A DNA stretch of 64,000 nt from the NCBI GenBank assembly GCA_902805475.1, contig CADCSX010000002.1, forward strand, positions 1,922,001 through 1,986,000, in the 5' to 3' direction. This DNA is from Entonaema liquescens (lineage: Eukaryota > Ascomycota > Sordariomycetes > Xylariales > Xylariaceae). The notes beneath the pieces are model-generated. The model was not told where the DNA came from. It saw only the letters and a list, made by a program, of their open reading frames with translations, and did not search any database. Positions within the stretch are counted from its first letter, which is position 1. Every line of letters starts with the position of its first letter. Positions 45,521-54,904 of this stretch are shown here, piece after piece. A program made the position numbers and the translations under genes.

Positions 45521-47409
45521 TTATTTCCCAGTTTTCTGCTTCTTCGCCTTGGGCTTCTCTTCCTCTTCCTCATCTGCCATCTCTTCGTCCTCATCATCGT
45601 TCCCTCCACCATCAACGTCGCTCTCCGCACTTCCGGAGCCAGATGATTCATGAGCCGAATCGTACTCCTCGGCGACATCGCTCTCACTTTCAGCTTGGAA
45701 GTCCTCATCCACACTTTCCTCGTCTTCATCAGCCGAACCACGGTCCGCTCGAGCACCGACCACTTCCTCTTCGGATTCATCCATGGCTTCCTGACGAAGG
45801 GCTGCAGCAAGCAAATTGGCATCCTCGTCGATCTCATTCTTCACTCGCAGGCCCTTGAGCTTGAAGAATCCCTCGAGCGCCTTCAGATCCTCTCTATTAA
45901 TATTGCTGAACTGATGAGGCGCTCCACCGCTCTTCATGTGAACCGCAATATCGAAGGTCGATAATGCGGAGACCGCGCCACTAACACGGGAGAAGACGAT
46001 GGACGACGTTTGGTCGTATGACACGTAGGTTGCGGGTTTCGGTACAAACATGAATGCTTTCTCGAGGCAGTACAAGAACCCCTCCGCCGCTTTGATTGAG
46101 CACTTGATACCGAATTGGTTCCTGTGTGTCATGAAATCCTTGGCAGGGGATGTGATCTTCTTGTTGGCAAGACCCTTGAAGATGTAGGTGATTACTTGGT
46201 GCAGTGGTTGCTCGTAGTGAGACTGTAGGCGGTCTTTGTACTGCTCATTCAGCTGCTCCTCGGTGAGGTTGAGATCAATAGTCACCTCCTCATCTTTCTT
46301 GGCTTGCATGACTATGAACGGGTACCTCGTCTGTCCCTGGCGGAGAGGTGGATCTAGCCCGATGCACAGCATAAAGTGCAGATCGTCGGGCTTCGGAAGT
46401 ACCATAAACTTCTTGATAGCCTCATACTGGATCTTGTAGTCGTACGTCTTACCGCGGAGGCGAAACGACGCTTCATACATGTCGATATCGAACCGTCCGC
46501 TGTACAATAGTCAGTAAAGGAATTCCAAAACAAATAGGGGCTACGTAGACGAACCGTGGCGTAAGGTGCAGAACTTCCAAGAATGTGGCGATCGCATCAC
46601 CTGCGGTCTCACCAATCTCGGCCTTGTCCATAAGTGTCTCGTAGAATAGAGTGGCGGCATTCTTCTCCTCTTCGGCGCCGCTTCCTGCTTCTTCACCTTC
46701 CGTCTCCTTGCGAGTGGTAGTGCCGGGAATATAGAAGCGCATCTCTACGAGTTGGTCTTTGCCTGCGCCAGACTTCTTACCGCGACCTCGCGCACCGCCC
46801 AGGTGTCCGTTCGTGCCCGTATCATCCTCGTTCGATGCAGCGAATTCGACGGATACTTCGTTACGGCCAGCAAGGTTGGTGTTTGAAATTTCGGAGTAGG
46901 GAATTTCGAAGGAAGGCTTGTTCTGAACGTTGAAGACAAGCTCGGCCTTGCTAAATTCGGTCTTGCCCCAATTCCAGCCTCGCAATGCGTGTTCCTTGGG
47001 GTCCAGATTTATGCTGTACCAATTCTTGAAAATCTTGCTAAGGCGCTCTAGATCCTACAATATAATAATGTTAATAACTGTGAGACGCATCGCAACCGAA
47101 TAGTTCATGTCGTTTACCTCTTGTTGGAAACCGTCAAGATGGACAAGCTCGGAGGATCTCTTAAGAATCTTGACTTCGTAGCCTTTTGCAGCACGGCTCC
47201 ATTGCGCGTTGGCGATATCACTACGGTCAAGGGTGAAGGTGTTGCCGCCGGCAGAGGGTTTCCAACCGAGACCATTTTCTGCGAATCGGCACTTCCCAGA
47301 CTCTTTGGATAAGTCTAGGAAGATATTGTCGAAGTTCTCACTGTTAAGTTCATTAATTAGTAAAAGAAATAATGGCAGTTTCCACAATAGCTACTCACAA
47401 TGCTGCCAT
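45521..47409 (-). CDS. POB3: FACT complex subunit POB3 (SSRP1)
   Basis: A histone chaperone subunit that, with SPT16, reorganises nucleosomes in transcription and replication. Exons 47409-47399 (11 bases), 47340-47118, 47054-46555 and 46499-45521 give 570 residues, all phases exact. The first exon encodes only MAA plus two bases. The N-terminal domain follows (FENFDNIFLDLSKESGKCRFA), then the structure-specific-recognition region GWNWGKTEF, and the PH-like middle (TPRGRFDIDMYEASFRLRGKTYDYK, VLPKPDDLHFMLCIGLDPPLRQGQTRYPF). The last 90 residues are highly acidic, ending in KPKAKKQKTGK, a nuclear signal. As in yeast Pob3, there is no HMG box; fungi supply it through Nhp6. It is divergent from coronin. 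Confidence 0.95.
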
Positions 47410-48099
47410 TTTGATGATTAAGGTGTTGAGTTGGCGGTTGGGAAGGTAGAGAGATGTGATAGGTAGGTAACTATCGGTAACCGCCTCTTGGGAGAAAAAG
47501 TTCAAAGCGGCGCGTTCGACGCGCTAGAGGTTATCCGAGTAAGTAAGTATCTAGTACAGGGGACTTAGTAGGTAAGGTAGGTACATAGTAAAAACCTTAA
47601 TATTAGGTAAGAGCAAGCTGCCCAGTAGGACCTTTTTTTTTTTGGCGTAAATAGGAACACGTGATTCCAGCTGGCTTGCATTGCACAACCTCTCATTCCG
47701 GGGTGCTGTACAAGACCCCACCTACCCACTTTCCCTATCCGCTTATTCTCGTTCGAGTTCAGGAGGCTTAACGCGCTGATTCAATTACTATTAGCAGCAC
47801 TAGGTAATTCAAACAGGGGATACCCGGGTACATAGCTTCAGATTCCGGTCCTTGAATCAATTAACGTACCCTTACCTTAGCACCCTTAGCCTTAGGTACC
47901 TTAGGTAATATCTTTAGGTACCTACTTCTGCTTTCTTTAACTGCTTCGTTCTCTCCTATCCGCCATCCGCCGTCCACAACTTTCTTCTCTCTAAGTCCTA
48001 AAGCCTCACCCTCTTTATACTACAATCTTTCTGATTAATACCTCCGCCTTCTATTTATCCTATCACATTTTATCACATTCGTACTGCCTACAGCCAATC
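47410..48099. promoter_or_regulatory. Shared upstream region of POB3 and coronin
   Basis: A 690-base divergent spacer. It holds a T-run (47633-47644), several TAGGTACCTA/TTAGGTAC words (47890-47925) and a pyrimidine-rich stretch before the coronin start (47930-48010). No coding frame is supported. Confidence 0.45.
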
Positions 48100-50271
48100 A
48101 TGTCTGGGCGCTTTGTTCGAGCGTCCAAGTACCGTACGCCCCCAACGCGCTCCCTTGCGATTTACCATGACCCGACTAACCTTGATTAAGGACATGTCTT
48201 CGGCAAATCCACGCGGAAGGAATTCTGTTATGATAATATACGTATAAGCCGAAATGCTTGGGATACCAACTTGGTTAAGGTCTGATCTTCCTTCCCCCTT
48301 TTGTTGTGCCTATGGGACAAGAACTGACAGGTCTGGGGGTAACAGGTTAACCCAGAATATCTCTCCGTCAATTGGGAGTCTAGTGGTGGAGGTGCCTTTG
48401 CTGTCATCCCCTTGGGTGAAAAGGGCAAGCTCCCCGATGTTATTCCTTTATTCCGTGGCCACACTGCTGCCGTTCTCGATACCGACTGGTGCGCACGCGA
48501 CCCTTGGAGTGGTTGATCCCCCCCTATTCGAAGACCTTAACCTAATGTTATTACTCAAGGAACCCTTTCAATGATCGTCTAATCGCATCAGCTTCCGAAG
48601 ATGGAAAAATAATGATTTGGGAAGTGCCACAGGGGTTCACTCTGTTCACAGATGCCGAAGAACCCACCGATGTAGCCCCCGTTTCCAAATTGACCGGCCA
48701 CTCGAGGAAGGTTGGTCAGGTCTTATTCAATCCCGCCGCCGAAAATATATTGGCTTCTGCCTCGGGAGATTTCTCTATCAAGATATGGGATGTAGGTACC
48801 GGTTCTGCCGTTCACTCGCTTAAACACCCCGATATCGTTCAAAGTCTGTCGTGGAATGCCAATGGCACAATGCTCGTTACAACCTCGAGAGACAAGAAGC
48901 TTCGAGTATGGGATGTACGACAAGAACGCCCTGCACATGAAGGCCCAGGCCACGAGGGTGCCAAAAACAGCCGAACTGTTTGGTTAGGAGAACACAACAG
49001 ATTTGCTACGACCGGCTTCTCGCGTATGAGTGATCGCCAGCTTGCTCTTTGGGAACCTGGTAACAATACGCCTATTCTGAATAACACACTCGATAGTATC
49101 TCCGGCGTATGTATGCCTTTCTGGGGTAAGTCAATCTTATATTCATGTTTATATATATATATTGCATAACTAACTTTGGTGCAGATGATGCCTGTAACTG
49201 TTTGTATCTGGCTGGAAAAGGGTGAGTTTGACTATTTTATACGAATTCAAAATAAGTGTCTAATCTTGATGGGTATCAGAGATGGTAATATTCGATACTT
49301 TGAGTATGAGAACGACAAGTTTGAATTCCTTTCGGAATACAAGTCGATTGAGCCTCAGAGAGGTATTGCTTTCCTTCCAAAGCGCGGAGTAAACGTGAGT
49401 CACCTTGCCCTGTTTATTTGGACTAGGAACATGAAAACTTACAATTAAAAAGGTCCATGAAAATGAAGTTATGAGAGCATATAAAACAGTTAACGACGCT
49501 TATGTTGAGCCTATCTCTTTCACTGTACCTCGCCGGGCCGAAACATTCCAATCGGATATTTTCCCACCGGCATCTGGCGCCAAACCCGGTGTCAGTTCTA
49601 GTGATTGGCTGTCCGGCAAAAATGGTCTACCACCAAAGATCGATTTCGAAAGCATCTACGAAGGCAATGCCCCTATTGAGGTCCCTGCTGATTATCAACC
49701 TCCCGCCTCGGCACCAGCTCCGACCCCTGTGCCTAAACCTGCCCCGAAAAAGGAACCCGAGCCAGCACCGGCCGCAGCACGATCTTCGCCTCCCACATTA
49801 AAGGAGCAGAATCGCTCCATGGCAGCGATAGCTTCGAAATATGAGGATGATGCCGAAGCTGAGGACGACGAAACATCAAGTTTCGAAGAAATCTCAAAGC
49901 CAACCCAGCGCAGTGCTATCCCTGCACGATCTGAACCCGCGGCTCCCTCCCCAACCAAGACCACCTCTGCGCCGCCACCAAAAGCGGCACCCGCAATTAA
50001 ATCACCCGTTCATGCATCAACCCCAGCTACTGCAGCCCCTGTTTCAGCATCGGCGAACAGTCCAACAGCTGGCCCAGGCGTTGAAACAACATTGGAGCAG
50101 ATTAAGCAACTAATAGAGACTCAGACTAAGATGATTAGCGTGCAAGGCCAAAAGATCAATCATCTGACGGAAGAGGTTGATGCTCTGAAAAAGCGAGTAG
50201 GATCTGGATCGCAGGACCAGAGTGAGCGTATCCGACAGCTAGAACTGGAATTGGAAGAGTTCAGGTCGTAA
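48100..50271 (+). CDS. CRN1: Coronin, actin-binding WD40 protein
   Basis: It binds F-actin and Arp2/3 at cortical patches. Seven exons, 48100-48133, 48191-48279, 48346-48488, 48560-49125, 49185-49221 (37 bases), 49280-49394 and 49453-50271, close in phase to 600 residues. The start MSGRFVRASKYRHVFGKSTRKE and GGGAFAVIPL are coronin signatures, followed by WD40 blades (LIASASEDGKIMIWEVP, ILASASGDFSIKIWDV, LVTTSRDKKLRVWDV, WDDACNCLYLAGKGDGNIRYFEYE). Then comes a variable Pro/Ala/Lys-rich region and a C-terminal coiled coil (about 545-600) for trimerisation. Donors include less usual GTCTGA and GTGCGC. Both introns around the 37-base exon are short. Confidence 0.95.
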
Positions 50272-50580
50272 AAAGGGATGTTGTAGAATATATACCTGTT
50301 ATCGAGAAAGCTGAAAGAGGTGGATTAGGGTCGAGCAGTTGATGGATAATGATATTGACGAAGCCTATACTTGCATTCGGTGAAAACTACCGTACCCGGT
50401 CCTACGGTGGTGTTCCTAAACCTGTCAATGTACTGCACTTGTTGTTATACCTTGTCAACTCAATTTCATATTGCGTGGGTAGATGAGAGACTGATAATTG
50501 TAGAGTTTATGTATGTTCCGCAAAGTGGTCTTTTCCCTTGTTTGTGCAAGGTCTATTAAGAGATTCTTATACTACCAAGA
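50272..50580. other. Convergent 3' region of coronin and HIS6
   Basis: A 309-base spacer between two stop codons facing each other. No gene is supported. The frames 50371-50559 and 50513-50803 read into HIS6 on the opposite strand. Confidence 0.4.
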
Positions 50581-51509
50581 TTATTTCCCTTGTTTAGCAC
50601 TCCACGCAACACAATCATCGAATTTTACCCCTGTGCCGCCAAAGCAGTCCAGGGCACTTCCAATTGTGAGATCTACTTTTCCGTGGCTCAGCTTCTTGAC
50701 TAGCTCTAGGTCGTCAAGATTTCTCCCTCCACCAGCATACGTAACGGGTATACTGCACCACTCGGCTAGCTTCTCAACGAGTTTCTCATCGATGCCCTTC
50801 TGAAGACCCTCATTATCGGCGGCATGAATGAGAAACTCGGAGCAGTACGGCTCCAAGGACTTAATAGACTCTACATCTCATTTAGTCAAGCCGTCTTTAG
50901 TTTAGCGAAATGGGTTCATATCTGGGTAAGCACCTTGGTTGACCTCCATATCGGTGATAGTTTGCCATTTATTCATGGCTACAAACCATTTCTCGTCACC
51001 CTGCCGTCTGCAACTAAGGTCGATGACAAGATTCTCCTTTCGGCCACCGAGTGCAGCAAGCACGGCGTCCAGGCGTTCCTGGCTGAATTTACCTCCCGGG
51101 AAGAGGAAAGATGTGATGATAACCTACTAGAACCTCAATCAGCAATGTTACATGATATATATACCTATCTATATATATAGGATACACATGCACATTACAT
51201 GCTACATACCTTACTAGCACCCCGTTCCATCCATGTTGCAGCATTCTGGTCATTAATACCACCTCCAACCTGGAGATGACCCGGCCACGCTGCTAAAGCC
51301 TCGCTCGCAGCGTCATCATTCCCAGGGCCCAGCATGATGACATGTGCCCCTTCGAGATTATGATCTCTGTATAGACGAGCAAAATGCCCGGCGGAGTGTT
51401 GCGAAACGAAGTTCGTCTTAAGCTCGGCAGTTGAGCTATCAAGAGTTCCGCCTACGATCTGCTTGACCTGACCGGCGTGCAGGTCTATACATGGTCTAAA
51501 CCGCGTCAT
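50581..51509 (-). CDS. HIS6: ProFAR isomerase, histidine biosynthesis (HIS6)
   Basis: The fourth step of histidine synthesis: an Amadori rearrangement of ProFAR to PRFAR, on a (beta/alpha)8 barrel. Exons 51509-51210, 51123-50934 and 50870-50581 give 259 residues with exact phases (donors GTATGT and GTGCTT, acceptor at CTAGTAG). Visible motifs are [20 protein letters not shown] (Asp of the catalytic pair), [25 protein letters not shown] (phosphate loop), VIDLSCRRQ and [13 protein letters not shown] (second phosphate loop, Gly-rich). The fungal branch has this eukaryote-type length. It is divergent from the FAF1-like gene, 373 bases from start to start. Confidence 0.94.
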
Positions 51510-51882
51510 GGTGCCCGAGTACGTAATATTGAGCGAGGTTCATAAAATGGTTCATAAAATAGTTCAAGCATTGTAATACGTTTAGACTTGATGGCGGGGC
51601 TTTCAACTTTAGATTCCTTCCTGCTATGAGGCCATAGCGGGGTGGTTTTTTTTTTTTAGCGTCAGGTACTAGAGTCAATTAGACACTTTGATTGGCGGGT
51701 ATGCAGTTACAGTAGGAACCGTGAAAGGTTTAGGTTATTTAGGTTAACTAGGCTTTGACATAGTACGTACGATAACGCTTACAATCGCTTGGGTCCACTA
51801 AAATTTTATTTTGTTCCAACTTCAACATTCAACTTTTAATATATCGACTATAGATATCGCAGCTCTCGCAACCAACTTAAAG
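51510..51882. promoter_or_regulatory. Divergent promoter of HIS6 and FAF1-like gene
   Basis: A 373-base spacer between the two start codons. It contains a T-run at about 51646-51657. A Gcn4-type TGACTCA site would be expected for HIS6. The sequence shows GAGTCAAT at about 51672, only a partial match to that site. Confidence 0.4.
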
Positions 51883-52797
51883 ATGGCTGCAGTTCTTGGA
51901 AAGCGCAAGTCGCGCACACAGAACCAAGAACCCTCGTTATCCCAAGAAGACGCTCAAGCTATCTTCCGTCGACACTTCGAAGCTCAATTTGCGCCGTTAG
52001 AACCGTCGGATGCTGTCTCAAACCCGCCGCAAGTTGATGAGCCCGAAGACCTACGATCTGATTCCGACGATGATTCCGATGATTCTTGGGACGGCGTATC
52101 TGACTCCGAAAGGGAATCAGAATTAGAGCTAGAATCCACACCACCCAGCTCGTCAACAGTTGAAGTCGTCGAAGTAGTCTCACATACGAGTAAACTCCCT
52201 ACGCTATCCACCGACCCGCTCTCCAAGCGCGAGAGTAAAGCCTATCTATCCTCGCGTGTTCCTTCTTCACTCCTAGACCCAGACTCTTCCTCTTCCGCCC
52301 CTACGACGAAACGCAAAACGGCGACGGACGAAGATGCACCTTCGCTTCTGAAGAATGATCTGGCGCTGCAGCGTCTGCTATCCGAATCGCACCTCTTCTC
52401 CGGGTCAGGTCAGAACGACGGCAGCATGGAGCACGCCGGTCGCAACCGCCATCTAGCTACAGACCTGCGGCTATCAGCGCTCGGCTCAAAGGCGAGCATC
52501 TTCAAGCAGGCCAAGATGCCTATGTCGCATCGGAAGGGCATCGTAGCCGCTGCGACGGCGCGCGAGACCAAGAGACGTAAGGAGGCTCGCGAGAACGGTA
52601 TCATCCTCGAGCGACCTACGAGTGCGGTCGCCCAAGGAAAACCCAAGACCAGAAAGCGGGAGAGGGCTGTGGATGCACCGGCAGTAGGGAGGTTAAGAAA
52701 TGGTATGCTAAAACTGAGTCACAAGGATATTGCAGAGATCCAAGGAGATAATAGGAGATCTAGCGGTAGAAGCGGCGGGAAGAGGAGGCGAAGGTGA
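51883..52797 (+). CDS. FAF1: FAF1-like 40S ribosome biogenesis protein
   Basis: A single exon. The start is placed at 51883 (MAAVLGKRKSR), which begins at the conserved N-terminus, although the open frame extends upstream to 51811. The 304 residues match the fungal Faf1 family (DUF4602): acidic Asp/Ser-rich middle (SDSDDDSDDSWDG), then the hallmark LKNDLALQRLLSESHLF, TDLRLSALGSKASIFKQAKMPMSHRKGI and a basic C-terminus (RKRERA, GKRRRR). Yeast Faf1 works in 18S rRNA processing in the nucleolus. The Lys/Arg clusters suit nucleolar targeting. Confidence 0.82.
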   Translation: MAAVLGKRKSRTQNQEPSLSQEDAQAIFRRHFEAQFAPLEPSDAVSNPPQVDEPEDLRSDSDDDSDDSWDGVSDSERESELELESTPPSSSTVEVVEVVSHTSKLPTLSTDPLSKRESKAYLSSRVPSSLLDPDSSSSAPTTKRKTATDEDAPSLLKNDLALQRLLSESHLFSGSGQNDGSMEHAGRNRHLATDLRLSALGSKASIFKQAKMPMSHRKGIVAAATARETKRRKEARENGIILERPTSAVAQGKPKTRKRERAVDAPAVGRLRNGMLKLSHKDIAEIQGDNRRSSGRSGGKRRRR

Positions 52798-53088
52798 AAG
52801 AACGGGAGTTGAAAATGGACGATTCGCCTAGATTCATCGAAATACGCGTTGTCAGATGAGACGCAAATACCTTATAGCTTATTTTGTCATATATGCGCAT
52901 CGCCAAGAAACTTCGTCAACCTTCCGACTCCTATCTCCCTCGTCAGCTCTTTAATATTCCTCCATTGCAATAAATCTACGGCTACCTATCCGCCAATTTG
53001 CACTACGTCAGCACGATACGCATTCCCTCTATTACCCTTGCCATCACTACGGCCACAACAATAGTGTATAATAACACCAATTAACAAG
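52798..53088. other. Intergenic spacer
   Basis: The 291 bases between the FAF1-like stop and the orphan gene start show no gene. They are likely the FAF1 terminator followed by the orphan gene's promoter. Confidence 0.35.
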
Positions 53089-53655
53089 ATGCCTCCTAGA
53101 AGATTTAAGAAGCCTAAACTTAGCGCTACCCTCGATAATACTGTGGAAAGCACGGGCGATGGGCTGGAAAGATCAACTGACGACATACAAAAGAGTATTG
53201 CCAAGATCGAGGCTGATATTGATGATTTGCGTTTGGCGGTTGGCATCATGCATAATGATATTATTCAAGTCATGATACCTAATTATTCCGGTACTCCCAA
53301 GCCTAAGGGGCCTAACTATCCACCACGGAAACAACCCTATGAACTACTACCATGGTCGATTCTCCCCCCTCACTTCAGCGAATTCGGGTACGAAATATGG
53401 AAGGCGATTATGCGGTTCAAGTTGCTCGTCGATCGCACCGTTATCGTCTCTAAGAAGTATCACTTTGAGAGCGTGTTAGCCTACATCCCAGAGACCTTCG
53501 CAGACGGTATTCAGCGCCAGGCCGAGCGGAGGGAGCAGGAGAAAGGGGGTGATGAATGGGGATATAATCACTTTTTCGAGATGATGGACTACGCAGTGAA
53601 TGGCGGTGATTTGGATGATTTCAAACTACGAGATGAGTCTCTTGGTCTAAGCTAG
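53089..53655 (+). CDS. Uncharacterised 188-residue protein
   Basis: An intronless frame with a clean start MPPRRFKKPKLSATL and a stop at 53655. Its length makes chance unlikely. The N-terminus is basic (a possible nuclear signal), residues 25-60 form an amphipathic helix with heptad-like Ile/Leu spacing (RSTDDIQKSIAKIEADIDDLR), then a Pro-rich turn (YSGTPKPKGPNYPPRKQPYE) and a compact C-terminal part rich in Phe, Tyr and Trp (LPPHFSEFGYEIWKAIMRF). No membrane segment, no signal peptide and no cysteine pattern is visible. I do not recognise the family. It could be a lineage-specific gene. Confidence 0.55.
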   Translation: MPPRRFKKPKLSATLDNTVESTGDGLERSTDDIQKSIAKIEADIDDLRLAVGIMHNDIIQVMIPNYSGTPKPKGPNYPPRKQPYELLPWSILPPHFSEFGYEIWKAIMRFKLLVDRTVIVSKKYHFESVLAYIPETFADGIQRQAERREQEKGGDEWGYNHFFEMMDYAVNGGDLDDFKLRDESLGLS

Positions 53656-54904
53656 GTATAGTAACCAAGCGTAATATTAGAAGTTAAGACACTCCTGGTT
53701 AGTTGCTCTCTGGATGTGATCATCAGCATTACGAGATTGTCCAAGATTTTGATGTCTTTAATGTTATCATGTCCTTTCCTGTGAGTGGTTTTGTCTAAGA
53801 GAACAGCGAATGATTTGTTGCTATGACGAGGGTTTATTTGCATATGGGATTGCTCTTATAAAGGCGCGTAAGGAGCGTAGCAAGGTCACTGACTGCCCAC
53901 CTTTGAGAGACATAATTATCATTCCCACAAAGTATGGAGTGGGAGTGGTAGTTAAACATAAGATCGTTGTCTATCTCATCTGTTCAATTTTATAACCCCA
54001 GAACCTGAAATACACAATCCCAGCCAATACGAATCCTGCACGCAAAGGTGAATCGGGGACGTTGTAGCAAGAACTACTCACTACTGTATATAAACCAAAG
54101 GGGGACGCAGCAGAGAGATAGTAGGTACGTAAAATGGCATCAAAATTCAATCAACAGGCTTTACTAGTATGGTACTCTGAATTTACACGAGCATACACGA
54201 AGCAAAAACAATGCCAACTACCAAAGCACAACTGCCTAATAATACACACTTAATTTCTAATTTATCGCAATTATATCATCACGGAGATAAAATCAGGGCC
54301 AAGTTAACTTTTGTTTAATACTTGATGTTTTATTGTAGCTCAAAGTTTATACTACTAAGCCATCTCCTTCTCTTCCCCTTCTTCAATCCTTAACCACTCG
54401 AAAAAGAAAAATGAAAAGTGGACAGGTGATGTCCCTTAGAAAAAGAAAAAGGAAAGAAAAAATTGGTATCATCTCCCATAGCTCCCTACAGCCAGCCACG
54501 AATCCGAACAGACAAAGGAAGAAAGCAATATATATACAAATGCATGAGTAGTGGTGCTCAGTTAAGATCCTGTGCTTTCTCGCCATTTACGAGGGAGTCA
54601 TTTTGCTCCTTCGTTGGAAACGGTTGTTCCCTTCCCGTTAATTCTTCCGGCCATCCTTCTATAGTATGCTTCTCAGAGCTTTTTTTCCACCGTATCCCCC
54701 ATGCGTAAAGTGAGCAAAAATAGATCGCCCAACGACAAGAACAACGCTGAACACAAGTTTTCTAATCCCCCGCTTGAAAAAGAAATCCCACGTCTAAATA
54801 GAATGAGTCATGCAAATCAATCGCTATACCCCAGATTAATACCGTCAAATTGACAGTTGTACTACATTACAACACGCCCCAGAAGTACTCAGCCGCAACC
54901 ACTA
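53656..54904. other. Convergent intergenic region downstream of STE12
   Basis: AT-rich spacer between the orphan gene (+) and STE12 (-). The STE12 3' end is at 54905. Short frames at 54383-54708 have no features. No gene is supported. Confidence 0.4.
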
